Source: Bradyrhizobium sp. LLZ17 (GTDB lineage Bacteria > Pseudomonadota > Alphaproteobacteria > Rhizobiales > Xanthobacteraceae). Taken from it: a stretch of DNA of 64,000 nt. How positions within the stretch are numbered: position 1 is the stretch's first letter; each line of letters opens with the position of its first letter. Of the stretch, positions 48,113 through 56,498 are shown piece after piece. The stretch covers positions 186,001-250,000 of the forward strand of contig NZ_CP165734.1 in the NCBI RefSeq assembly GCF_041200145.1. The letters are read 5' to 3'. The translations under genes and the position numbers were made by a program. The notes beneath the pieces are model-generated. The model was given only the letters and a program-made list of their open reading frames with translations. It made no database searches and was not told the DNA's origin.

Positions 48113-48617
48113 TTTTGGGCTCAAGGCGCCGCTTCGCGCCGTGCTCCGCATGTTGCCTGCCGCGTGCAGCGGCGCGCGTCAGCTCACGCGTGCAATCGCG
48201 AAATGTGAATCGGGATCAATAACATGGAGTCTATTCCTCCGAGCTCACGTGAGTTCACATGAGAAACAGCCTTCACTTCGGGTGGGGAAGGTTTTGCGAG
48301 TCGCATCAACGAGATCGACTCTGCTGTTGAAGCGCTGATCGAGCAGCATCAAGCATCGCTGCAATCACGCCTCTCGCGTCACCTGCAAGGCTGCAAGCTG
48401 CGCGCCTCCATAAAGCTTCGACCAGCTCAACATTTCCTTAAACGCCGGCGTCTGCGTTTGCGGGCGATTGTTGCGCGGGAGACGAGAGACGAGCGCGGCA
48501 TCGGGGTCTCCGGCTTGCCTGGTGAAGACGCAAGGCCATCCGCGGCCCGCGCTTGTCAGGCCTGGGCGGGGATGCTCCACTGTCGCGCATGATCGCGTAG
48601 CGTGGGAGGCGGCGCCG
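48113..48617. other. 505-bp region with palindromes and a possible decayed small gene
   Basis: Two ten-base elements lie side by side: the perfect palindrome CTCACGTGAG (48244-48253) and TTCACATGAG (48254-48263). Past an ATG at 48259, one frame reads SRINEIDSAVEALIEQHQ and later FLKRRRLRLRAIVARE, resembling the ends of YdcH/DUF465 small proteins, but no single frame joins it to a start codon. No other gene is supported. Confidence 0.4.
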
Positions 48618-49396
48618 ATGGACAAAATTCTCGCAGCCGCAAAGGCGATCGCGCTGGCGCGGCGGAACCATGCGCCGCTTGCGGCGCTGGAGGTTCCGCC
48701 AGCCGACGAGGCGGAAGGCTACCAGGTCCAGCGCGCGCTGCACGATCTCCTGCTGCCGTATGTCGGGCCACTGGTCGGCTACAAGATCGGCTGCACCAGC
48801 CAGGTGATGCAGGACTATATCGGAATCCCGCATCCCTGCGGCGGCGGCGTGTTCCAGAAGGGTGTTCACGACAGCGGCGTGGAGCTCACGGCTGCCGACT
48901 ATGTCCGCGTCGGCGTCGAATGCGAGATCGCGGTCCGGCTGAAGCGCGACCTCGCCGCCGGCGAGGCGCCGTTCACGGCTGAATGGGTCGGCGAAGCCGT
49001 CGAGGCCTATCAGCCCGCGATCGAGATCGTCGACGACCGCTACGTGAAATGGGAGATGATGGGCGCGCCGACACTGATCGCGGATGATTTCTTCGCCGCC
49101 GGCTGCGTGCTCGGTCCCTCGATCCCGCGCTCGGCGGTGCCGGACCTGAAGGCCGTTAAAGGCCGCGCCATCGTCAATGGTGAAGAGGTGAGCCAGGGCA
49201 CCGGTGCGGACGTGCTCGGCCATCCCCACAACGCACTCGCCTGGCTCGCCAACCATCTCGCCGCCGAGGGCAAGGGCCTGCACGCGGGCCAACTCGTGCT
49301 GACCGGGGTCTGGTCAAGACGTTGTGGCTGAAGGCCGGCGACAAGGTGCGGATGGAACTCGATGGGCTGGGGACGGTCGAGGCGGAGTTCACCTGA
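48618..49396 (+). CDS. 2-keto-4-pentenoate hydratase-like protein, FAH family (frameshifted)
   Basis: About 259 residues after repair. The fumarylacetoacetate hydrolase-like fold is shown by GYKIGCTSQVMQ, RVGVECEIAVRL and AYQPAIEIVDDRY, where the Glu residues would bind Mg or Mn. The pattern fits hydratases of the MhpD/DmpE type, which act on 2-hydroxy-dienoates in aromatic degradation. The frame breaks at GGGG (49315-49318); one more G lets the protein end KAGDKVRMELDGLGTVEAEF. GGGAGG lies eight bases before ATG. No meta-cleavage genes are adjacent, so the substrate is uncertain. Confidence 0.82.
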
Positions 49397-49405
49397 CCTG
49401 CCCCG

Positions 49406-49495
49406 CCGTCATTGCGAGGAGCCCTTGCGACGAAGCAAATCCAGAGTCTTTCCGCGGATGCAGTCTGGATTGCTTCGCGACGCTCGCAATGACGG
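49406..49495. repeat. Dispersed inverted repeat, family A, copy 2
   Basis: The arms begin CCGTCATTGCGAGG and end CGCAATGACGG, with CTGGATTGCTTCGC inside the right arm as in the copies at 5567 and 60341. It lies nine bases past the hydratase stop and near the 3' end of the convergent flgH. Confidence 0.8.
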
Positions 49496-49618
49496 AGGTT
49501 GTGCCGCACCATGGTAAGAAACATGCGGCCTCCGGCAGGGGAGCTACCGGAGGCCGCGTCGTACATCGTCGCTCGCGCCTAGGTTCGCGAACACGATGTG
49601 GGAGCTCTTGCAGAAAGG

Positions 49619-50386
49619 CTAGAAGGGCAGCAGCACGTCCATGACTTGCTGGCCGTAGCGCGGCTGCTGCACGTCCATGATCTGGCCGCGGCCGCCGTAG
49701 GCGATGCGGGCCTGCGCGATCTTGGTGGAATCGATGGTGTTGTCGCTCTGGATGTCCTCGGGGCGGACGATGCCGGCGACGATGAGCTCGCGGATCTCGT
49801 AATTGACGCGGATCTCCTGCTTGCCTTCGACCACGAGATTGCCGTTCGGCAGCACCTGGGTCACGACCGCGGCGACGTTGGTCTGCAAGGCTTCCTTGCG
49901 ATCGACGCTTCCCTTGCCCTCGCTCGACGCGGTCGAGTCGGCGGTGAGGATACGGCCGGGCAGGACCTTCTGCGCCTGCGCTCCCAACGTCTTGGCACCG
50001 ATGAAGTCGGTAATCCCGGAATCTTCCTTGTTGGTACGGCTGCGCTGGGTGTCGTTCTCGATATTGGCCTTGTCGGTGATGTTCACGGCTACCGTCAGGA
50101 GGTCGCCGACCTGATGGGCGCGCTGGTCCTTGAAGAAGGCGCGGCTGCCGTTGCGCCACAGCGAGTTCGGATTGTAGGAGGCGACTTCCGGCTTCGGCAT
50201 CGGCATTTGTACCGGCTTGTAACCGGGTTGCGTCGTCGGATTGTCGATGGCCGACAATTTTGGCTGCTCGCCGATCTGCGACAGGCGATCGATCGAGGAG
50301 CAGCCGCTCGCCAGCGCGCAAGTGGCCAGCAACAGACCGGAGAGCGCGACGCGACGAAGACGGGAAGCCGAACTGAAAGCGGACAT
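49619..50386 (-). CDS. flgH: Flagellar L-ring protein FlgH
   Basis: 255 residues. The N terminus is a lipoprotein signal with lipobox LASGC (Cys near residue 29). The FlgH pattern follows: SLWRNGSRAFFKDQRAHQVGDLLTV, then the Thr/Ser-rich strand region and GRGQIMDVQQPRYGQQVMD at the end. FlgH forms the L ring in the outer membrane. It is last in the flgF-flgG-flgA-flgH unit, three bases after flgA. Confidence 0.96.
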   Translation of the reverse strand: MSAFSSASRLRRVALSGLLLATCALASGCSSIDRLSQIGEQPKLSAIDNPTTQPGYKPVQMPMPKPEVASYNPNSLWRNGSRAFFKDQRAHQVGDLLTVAVNITDKANIENDTQRSRTNKEDSGITDFIGAKTLGAQAQKVLPGRILTADSTASSEGKGSVDRKEALQTNVAAVVTQVLPNGNLVVEGKQEIRVNYEIRELIVAGIVRPEDIQSDNTIDSTKIAQARIAYGGRGQIMDVQQPRYGQQVMDVLLPF

Positions 50387-50389
50387 GAC

Positions 50390-51511
50390 TTACTCTGACT
50401 TTGCTTGAGCTTGCAGGAACTGGGCTGGCGGAATCTGGGCTTGCGAAACCTTGGTCGGCGACACCGCTGCTGGGGCCGCCGGTACCGGCGTCTCCCGCTG
50501 CAGCGACGAGGTCTGGTCGGCCGGCTCGACGGCAGGCGCCGTCGGTGTGGCCTGGCTCGCGCCTTGCACCGTGACCTGGCCGCGGCCGGTGACAGTTCCG
50601 GTCAGCGTGCGCTTGGTCTGGACATTGAGCACGCTGATGGTGTCGCCTTCGGCGCCGCTCTCGGCGGCCTTGCCGCGCGTGGTGAGATAGAGGCCGGGCA
50701 CCCGGTAGATGATGGTGACGCTCTGGTCGCGCTGCACGAATTCGGGTTTGGCGATGTCGGCGACGCGGATCGGCATGCCCGCCCGCATCGGCCGGCGAAG
50801 TTGCATGCCGACCGCGCGCTCGCGCGTGGCGGGCTCGCCGGTTACTTCGGCCCGGGGCCTGCGCTCCTGCGCGACGTCGGAGGATTTCAGCATCTCGGTG
50901 CGTTCAATGTCGCGCGTCAGGACGGCGACCTCGACAGTCTCGATCGCGGTGCCGGCGAAGCGCAGCTTGGTCGGTACCGGATTGTTGTCGTTATTGATCT
51001 CGAAGGTGATATCGAAACGGCCGCTGCGGGCGTCATAGCGGGTCGCGACCGGCTGGAGCGCGCCGGTGTTGGCGGCATCGAGCCGCATGTCCGAGATGCC
51101 ACGGTCAAAGGTGACGCTGATATTCGCGGCCTCGCCGAGGCCGAAACGGCGCTCGAGCGCGGTGGCGACCGCGTTTTCCAGGTCCTTGCTGGCGAGCGTT
51201 CGGGCGAGCCGGGTGACCGACACCTCCTTGATGTCGCCGGTCATCACGCCGATCACCTGTTTTCCGCGCAACACCGAGAGCACCTGGGCGACCGGCAGCG
51301 CGCCGGTGGTGCCGAGATCGGGCGAGCGGTAGACCGGGATCAGCGCAGCCGAGCCGGCATTGTCGATCAGATCGCCGACCCGCACCACGTCGGAGGTGAC
51401 GGTGACGCTGGCGCGCAGCATCGGCGCGGCGATGCCGTCGTCGGCGGCCTGCGCCGGCAGCGCCAGCGCGAGCAGGGCGGAGATGGTGGCGAGCGTGGTG
51501 CGGAGCGTCAT
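50390..51511 (-). CDS. flgA: Flagella basal body P-ring chaperone FlgA
   Basis: About 373 residues with a Sec signal peptide (ISALLALALPAQA). The C-terminal SAF-like domain (VAVLTRDIERTEMLKSSDV; GMQLRRPMRAGMPIRVADI) and RVPGLYLTTRGKA match FlgA, the periplasmic chaperone for P-ring (FlgI) assembly. A Pro/Ala/Gln-rich tail of about 55 residues follows and is unusual. Several start codons are stacked (GTG, then three ATG); the third ATG has GAGG eight bases ahead and was chosen. Confidence 0.9.
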   Translation of the reverse strand: MTLRTTLATISALLALALPAQAADDGIAAPMLRASVTVTSDVVRVGDLIDNAGSAALIPVYRSPDLGTTGALPVAQVLSVLRGKQVIGVMTGDIKEVSVTRLARTLASKDLENAVATALERRFGLGEAANISVTFDRGISDMRLDAANTGALQPVATRYDARSGRFDITFEINNDNNPVPTKLRFAGTAIETVEVAVLTRDIERTEMLKSSDVAQERRPRAEVTGEPATRERAVGMQLRRPMRAGMPIRVADIAKPEFVQRDQSVTIIYRVPGLYLTTRGKAAESGAEGDTISVLNVQTKRTLTGTVTGRGQVTVQGASQATPTAPAVEPADQTSSLQRETPVPAAPAAVSPTKVSQAQIPPAQFLQAQAKSE

Positions 51512-51521
51512 CATCATCACC

Positions 51522-52310
51522 TCAGCGGAACAGCGCCGTGGTCGATTGCATCATCTGGTCGGCGGCGCTGATCACCTTGGCGTTCATCTCGTAGGCGCGC
51601 TGGGCCGCGATCAGGTCGCTCATTTCCGAGACGACGTCGACATTGGCCTGCTCGAGGCTGCCCTGCGTGATCTTGCCGTAGCCTTCCGAGTTCGCAGTGC
51701 CATCCTGCGGCGGACCGGAGGAGGGCGTCTCGGTGAACTGATTGCTGCCGACGGGCTGGAGGCCGGCCTTGTTGATGAAGCGGGTGAGGCCGATCTGGCC
51801 CTGGACGGCCGAGGTCGACGAACCCGGCAGCGTGACCGAAACCTGGCCCTGCTCGTTCACCGTGAGGCCGGAGGCGTTGTTCGGGATCGTGATGGTCGGT
51901 TGAACCGGGTTGCCCTGGGCGGTTACGACGCGGCCCTGATTGTCCATCTGAAAGGTGCCGTCGCGGGTGTACTGGAAGGTGCCGTCCGGCATCAGGATCT
52001 TGAAGAAGCCTTCGCCTGAGATCGCGAGGTCGAGATCGTTGCCGGTCTGCGACAGCGTGCCCTGCGTCATGCTGCGCGGCGTGCCGACGGTCTTGACGCC
52101 GCCGCCGATATCGACGCCGACCGGCACGATGGTGCCCTGGTCCGAAGCCTGCGCGCCGACGCGGCGGACGTGCTCGTAGATCAGGTCCTGGAACGCCGCC
52201 GTCTGCTTCTTGAAGCCGGTGGTGCGGAGGTTGGCGATGTTGTTGGAGATCACCTGAACGTTGAGTTCCTGTGCCGCCATTCCGGTCGCTGCGGTGTGAA
52301 GCGCCTGCAT
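51522..52310 (-). CDS. flgG: Flagellar distal rod protein FlgG
   Basis: 262 residues, normal length. The rod motif NVISNNIANLRTTGFKK-type segment (VQVISNNIANLRTTGFK), ISGEGFFKILMPDGTFQYTRDG and the C-terminal VSEMSDLIAAQRAYEMNAKVI are all present. FlgG forms the distal rod. It lies 16 bp after flgF and 10 bp before the chosen flgA start. Confidence 0.97.
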   Translation of the reverse strand: MQALHTAATGMAAQELNVQVISNNIANLRTTGFKKQTAAFQDLIYEHVRRVGAQASDQGTIVPVGVDIGGGVKTVGTPRSMTQGTLSQTGNDLDLAISGEGFFKILMPDGTFQYTRDGTFQMDNQGRVVTAQGNPVQPTITIPNNASGLTVNEQGQVSVTLPGSSTSAVQGQIGLTRFINKAGLQPVGSNQFTETPSSGPPQDGTANSEGYGKITQGSLEQANVDVVSEMSDLIAAQRAYEMNAKVISAADQMMQSTTALFR

Positions 52311-52326
52311 ATCAGTTCTCCCTCAA

Positions 52327-53087
52327 TCAGGCCGGAACGTCGGCGAGTTTTTCGATTGCCGATTTGTGGAGGTCGCTTTGCTGCTGGAGCAGGTTGGCGA
52401 CGGCGGTATAGCTGCGCATCACCTCGACCATGTGGCTCATCTCGCCGACCGAATTCACGTTCGACTTCTCGATGTAGCCCTGTTGCACGATGGATTTGGT
52501 GTCGGCCTGCTGGTTGGCGGAGCCGACGTCGTAGAGATTGGCGCCGAGCTTGGTCAGCTTGGCCGGATCATCGAACGACACCATGCGGACCTTGCCGCGG
52601 ATCGGATCGGTTTTTGCGGAGCCTTCGAGCACCGTGACGGTACCGTCGGGGGCGATGTTGATGTCATGGTCGGTCGGCTGGAAGGTGATCGGACCGGCAG
52701 TGCCGAGCACGAGGTTGCCGTCGAGGTGACCAACTGGCCGGTGTTGTTGAGCGAGAATTTGCCGTCGCGGGTGTAACGCTCGCCGCCATTGGCCTGCACC
52801 GCGAAAAAGGCGTTGCCGTTGATCGCCATGTCGAGCGGATTGTTGGTCGGCTCCATCGGCCCGGGGCCGACATCGCGGTAGGTGCCGCGGTCCTGCACGT
52901 AGGACACCCGGCGGTCGGAGCTGATGAAATTGTCCTCGTGCGCGTTCGAGTTCAGAAACTCCTCGAACAGCGAATGGTCGGCCTTGAAGCCGTTGGTGTT
53001 AACGTTGGCGACGTTGTTGGCGATGACATCCATCTGCCGCTCCAACGTCATCTGCCGTGACAGGCCGATCAGAAGCGCGTTCTGCAT
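52327..53087 (-). CDS. flgF: Flagellar proximal rod protein FlgF (frameshifted)
   Basis: About 253 residues after repair. The start MQNALLIGLSRQMTLERQMD has GGGGAG seven bases ahead. NNVANVNTNGFKAD and DMAINGNAFFAVQANGGERY are rod-protein motifs. The frame breaks near 52720-52726, where GQLVTS should continue DGNLVLGTAGPITFQ; one missing base explains it. It ends with GEMSHMVEVMRSYTAVANLL. First gene of the flgF-flgG-flgA-flgH unit. Confidence 0.92.
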
Positions 53088-53198
53088 CGGAAATCTCCCC
53101 TGAGTGAGATCTGCCAGCTCGCTCTCCCAAGCGCCTTGGCGGACCTCGTGAACGAGACCATCCGGTTCTCCCAAACCAGCGGTCTCGGTCCTCTCTCA

Positions 53199-53213
53199 GC
53201 GAAAGCCGTGCCA
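53199..53213 (-). promoter_or_regulatory. Sigma-54 promoter of the flgF-flgG-flgA-flgH unit
   Basis: Read on the minus strand: TGGCAC, GGCTT, TCGC. The -24 box is perfect and the -12 box has one change. It is 112 bp before flgF and has the same TGGCAC/TCGC boxes as the site ahead of flgI, so the rod/L-ring and P-ring units probably share one regulator. Confidence 0.78.
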
Positions 53214-53340
53214 ACACGTAAAACCACGCCATTACAACGGCTTGACTATTTTTCAGAGTCGTTTGGCGGGGGCAGAAAGGTTCTGTTAGTCATGTTTGCC
53301 CGGCAGATTTTTCCTAGTGCCGGCTCAATCGAAAGGTTCC

Positions 53341-53349
53341 GTTAACCAT
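53341..53349 (+). promoter_or_regulatory. CtrA-type half-site ahead of fliL
   Basis: GTTAACCAT occurs exactly, 121 bp before fliL. The upstream half-site is weak (GAAA at the expected place), and a weak half-site TACC follows after seven bases. fliL-fliM is a CtrA-regulated unit in Caulobacter, which supports the call. Confidence 0.5.
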
Positions 53350-53470
53350 TATTACCGTAGCGTTTGCATGTAAGAGGAGCGCTTTGCGCTGGGGCATTTG
53401 TATCGCGTTATTGTCTGCCAGGAGGCTTCGCTCTTTCGACCCTTTTTGAGATGAGCGAGCACTACCGACC

Positions 53471-53971
53471 ATGGCAGAGAATGAAGCGGAAGGCGGGGCA
53501 GCCGCTGATGGCGCGGAAGCCGCTCCGCCGAAGAACAAGCTCAAGCTCATCATCATGGCCGTGGGCTTGCTCGCCGTCCTCGGTGGCGGCGCCGCGACCT
53601 GGTTCTTCTTCTTCCGCCACGGCGACGATGAACACCATGCCGACGCCGCGCCCCCGCCGAAGCCGCCGGCCTTCATCGACGTGCCTGACATGATGGTCAA
53701 CCTCGCCGGCGCGCCCGGCGAGCGCGTGCAATATCTGAAACTGAAGATCGTGCTGGAGCTGAAGGAAGAGAAGCAGATCGAGGCGATCAAGCCGACGATG
53801 CCGCGCATCACCGACATCTTCCAGACCTATGTGCGCGAGCTGCGCTCCTCCGACCTCAACGGCTCCGCCGGCATCTTTCGCCTCAAGGAAGAGCTGACCA
53901 AGCGCGTCAACGCGGCGGTCGCGCCGGTCCAGGTCAGCGCGGTGCTGTTCAAGGAAGTCGTGATCCAGTGA
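53471..53971 (+). CDS. fliL: Flagellar basal body protein FliL
   Basis: 166 residues. A short cytoplasmic Ala/Glu-rich N terminus, one membrane segment (LIIMAVGLLAVLGGGAATWFF) and a periplasmic domain (VQYLKLKIVLELKEEKQIE; MPRITDIFQTYVRELRSSDL; VLFKEVVIQ) give the usual FliL layout. FliL surrounds the stator units and aids torque. It is followed by fliM after 19 bp. Confidence 0.95.
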   Translation: MAENEAEGGAAADGAEAAPPKNKLKLIIMAVGLLAVLGGGAATWFFFFRHGDDEHHADAAPPPKPPAFIDVPDMMVNLAGAPGERVQYLKLKIVLELKEEKQIEAIKPTMPRITDIFQTYVRELRSSDLNGSAGIFRLKEELTKRVNAAVAPVQVSAVLFKEVVIQ

Positions 53972-53990
53972 GCATGGTGGGCTAGGGATC

Positions 53991-55193
53991 ATGGCAGGCA
54001 ACGACCAACCGGACCAGGATGCAATTGCCGCCCAATGGGAGGCCTCGCTCGATTCCGAGGACCCCGCGGAGGCCGCAAAGGCTGCTGCCGAAAACGAACT
54101 ATCCGAGACCATGGCCCTGCAATGGGCGGCCATGGTCGAGGACGGCAGCCGCGATCTCGGTAACGGCAAGAACTCCGGCGAGCGGGTGCTGTCGCAGGAG
54201 GAGATCGACAATCTCCTCGGCTTCACCGTCGGCGACGTCACGCTCGACGACCATTCCGGCATTCGCGCGATCATCGATTCGGCGATGGTCTCCTACGAGC
54301 GTCTGCCGATGCTCGAAATCGTCTTCGACCGCCTGGTGCGGTTGCTGACGACAAGCTTGCGCAACTTCACCTCCGATAACGTCGAAGTCTCGCTCGACCG
54401 CATCACCTCGGTGCGCTTCGGCGACTACATGAACTCGATCCCGCTGCCCGCCGTGCTCTCGGTGTTCAAGGCCGAGGAGTGGGACAATTTCGGCATGGCG
54501 ACGGTCGATTCCAGCCTGATCTATTCGATCATTGACGTGCTGCTCGGTGGTCGCCGCGGCTCGAGCCAGCTTCGCATCGAGGGACGGCCCTACACCACCA
54601 TCGAGACCGAGCTGGTCAAGCGGTTGGTCGAGGTGGTCCTGACCGATGCGGAGCAGGCATTCCGGCCGCTGTCGCCGGTGACTTTCACGATCGACCGGCT
54701 CGAGACCAATCCGCGTTTCGCTGCGATCAGCCGTCCCGCCAACGCCGCCATCCTGGTGCGTCTGCGCATCGACATGGAAGATCGCGGCGGCAACATCGAG
54801 CTGTTGCTGCCTTATGCGACGATCGAGCCGATCCGGGGCGTCCTGCTCCAGATGTTCATGGGCGAAAAATTCGGCCGCGACCCGATCTGGGAAGGCCATT
54901 TCGCCACCGAGATCGCCCAGGCCGAGATCGCGGTCGATGCCGTGCTCTACGAGGCCGACATTCCGCTCAAGCAGCTGATGCGGCTGAAGGTCGGCGACAC
55001 GCTGCCGCTGGACATCCGCGCGGATGCCAACGTCACTGTGCGTTGCGGCGACGTCATGATCACCGAAGGACGCATGGGCCGGGTCGGCGATCGCGTCGCG
55101 ATCCGCGTGACGAAACCCTTGCGCAAGCCAAGTACGACACTTGCGATGTTCGAGAAGGTGGACGAACAGAACAAGCTGATGGAGGCCCCATGA
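53991..55193 (+). CDS. fliM: Flagellar motor switch protein FliM
   Basis: 400 residues. LSQEEIDNLLGF is the FliM N-terminal CheY-binding motif, preceded by an extra 60-residue acidic region not usual in enteric FliM. The middle domain (RNFTSDNVEVSLDRITSVRF; SSLIYSIIDVLLGG) and the C-terminal FliN-like domain (LRLKVGDTLPLDI-type segment; GRMGRVGDRVAIRV) are intact. FliM forms the C ring and sets rotation direction. The stop overlaps the next start (ATGA). Confidence 0.96.
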   Translation: MAGNDQPDQDAIAAQWEASLDSEDPAEAAKAAAENELSETMALQWAAMVEDGSRDLGNGKNSGERVLSQEEIDNLLGFTVGDVTLDDHSGIRAIIDSAMVSYERLPMLEIVFDRLVRLLTTSLRNFTSDNVEVSLDRITSVRFGDYMNSIPLPAVLSVFKAEEWDNFGMATVDSSLIYSIIDVLLGGRRGSSQLRIEGRPYTTIETELVKRLVEVVLTDAEQAFRPLSPVTFTIDRLETNPRFAAISRPANAAILVRLRIDMEDRGGNIELLLPYATIEPIRGVLLQMFMGEKFGRDPIWEGHFATEIAQAEIAVDAVLYEADIPLKQLMRLKVGDTLPLDIRADANVTVRCGDVMITEGRMGRVGDRVAIRVTKPLRKPSTTLAMFEKVDEQNKLMEAP

Positions 55194-55636
55194 ACCACTC
55201 TCTAGGAATGGCGATCGAGACGCTGGTGGCCATCCTGCTGATGCTCACGATCGGCTACTGTATCCTGCTCAACAAGCGGCTGACGCGGCTGAAGGCGGAC
55301 GAGCATTCGCTGAAGGCGGTGATCGGCGAGCTGATCACCGCGACCGAGATCGCCGAGCGCGCGATCGGCGGGCTGAAGCTGGCGGTACGCGACGTCAACG
55401 AGAATCTCGGCAGCCAGCTTGCTGCCGCCACGCAGATGTCCGAGCAGCTCTACAAGCAGCTCGGCGAAGCCGACAACGTGGTTCGCCGCCTCTCCAAGAT
55501 CGCGATCGCCGCGCGCCCTGTGACGAATCCGGAAATCGCGGCCGCACCCGCAGCCAAGCCATCCGCGGCGAAGGCGGTCGCGGCGGCGGCCGAAGCCTTC
55601 TCCGAGCGCCGAAGGTCCAACGGTCTTGCCGCATAA
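55190..55636 (+). CDS. DUF6468-type flagellar-locus membrane protein
   Basis: 148 residues. One N-terminal membrane segment (IETLVAILLMLTIGYCILL) is followed by a coiled coil (KRLTRLKADEHSLKAVIGEL; NENLGSQLAAATQMSEQLYK) and an Ala-rich, basic tail. It matches small proteins found after fliM in alphaproteobacteria. Function is unknown. It overlaps fliM by four bases and is nine bases before the motE-like gene, so these are one transcript. Confidence 0.78.
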   Translation: MNHSLGMAIETLVAILLMLTIGYCILLNKRLTRLKADEHSLKAVIGELITATEIAERAIGGLKLAVRDVNENLGSQLAAATQMSEQLYKQLGEADNVVRRLSKIAIAARPVTNPEIAAAPAAKPSAAKAVAAAAEAFSERRRSNGLAA

Positions 55637-55645
55637 AGTCGGGAT

Positions 55646-56404
55646 ATGAAGTCCTTTCGTAACATCCGAGTCATTCCGGTCGTCCTGGTTGCGGTCGCGG
55701 GTCTCGCCACGCTGAAGATCGCGGGCCTGGTGATCAATGGCGGCTATGTCTTCGACTACCAGCCGAACAATGTGAAGAAGTCCTGGGCACAGGAAAATCT
55801 GAACTTCCCGACCGGGCGGGAGGATCCTGATATCACCGGCTCGACCCATGGCGCGCCGGAGGCACCGAAGGCATCCGCCCCCGAATCCAAGCCCGAGGGC
55901 ACCATGGTCAAGGTCGAGGAAACCCAGCCGCAGATTTCGGCTTCCGAACGCGCGATCCTGGAACGGTTGCAGTCGCGCCGCCAGGAGATCGAAGCCCGCC
56001 AGCGCGAGATCGACATCCGCGAGAGCCTGCTGAAGTCGGCCGAGAAGCGCATCGAAAACAAGGCCGAGGAGATCAAGGCGGTGGAATCGCGGATCTCCGC
56101 TACGCAGGCCGAGCAGAAGGCAGCCGAGGCCCAGCGCATGAAGGGCCTCATCACCACCTATGAGGGCATGAAGCCCAAGGATGCCGCGCGGGTGTTCGAT
56201 CGGCTCGAAATGGGCGTGCTGATCGAGATCGCCAGCCAGATCGCGCCGCGAAAGATGTCCGACATCCTGGGTCTGATGTCGCCCGAGGCGGCCGAGCGGC
56301 TGACAGTCGAGATGGCGCGCCGTGCAAACGGCGGCGGGGATCAGTCCGCCTCGGCCGGCGAACTCCCGAAGATCGAGGGCAAGCCGACCCAAAAGCCAAA
56401 TTGA
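55646..56404 (+). CDS. motE: MotE-family periplasmic flagellar protein
   Basis: 252 residues. A signal or anchor segment (VIPVVLVAVAGLATLKIAGLVI) is followed by a Glu/Lys/Arg-rich coiled coil (about residues 100-165) and a C-terminal MgtE_N-like domain (YEGMKPKDAARVFDRLEMGVLI; MSDILGLMSPEAAERL). This is the layout of rhizobial MotE, a periplasmic chaperone for MotC in Sinorhizobium. The symbol is by similarity of layout. The giant TPR gene follows on the same strand behind a CtrA-type site. Confidence 0.75.
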   Translation: MKSFRNIRVIPVVLVAVAGLATLKIAGLVINGGYVFDYQPNNVKKSWAQENLNFPTGREDPDITGSTHGAPEAPKASAPESKPEGTMVKVEETQPQISASERAILERLQSRRQEIEARQREIDIRESLLKSAEKRIENKAEEIKAVESRISATQAEQKAAEAQRMKGLITTYEGMKPKDAARVFDRLEMGVLIEIASQIAPRKMSDILGLMSPEAAERLTVEMARRANGGGDQSASAGELPKIEGKPTQKPN

Positions 56405-56414
56405 GGGCTCATAC

Positions 56415-56429
56415 TTAAGAAGTCCTTAA
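56415..56429 (+). promoter_or_regulatory. CtrA-type site ahead of the TPR gene
   Basis: TTAA (56415-56418), seven bases (GAAGTCC), TTAA (56426-56429) is an exact TTAA-N7-TTAA. It lies between the motE-like stop and the TPR start, about 70 bp upstream. Unlike the other sites it lacks GTTAACCAT. Confidence 0.55.
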
Positions 56430-56498
56430 TTGGCAAAATCTACAGTCGACGGTACGGGCCGGCGCCAGTGCCGGCATGGACCGCCGAACCGGAAGAAA

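Larger units (their letters stand above)
53088..53470. other. 383-bp divergent control region between flgF and fliL
   Basis: No gene is supported here. Two control elements are listed separately: the sigma-54 promoter for flgF (53199-53213, minus) and the CtrA-type half-site for fliL (53341-53349, plus). The rest has no clear repeat. Confidence 0.6.

Noticed and set aside
48099..48338. 79-codon frame after dksA as a gene
   Set aside because: It starts inside the dksA terminator and shows no family pattern.
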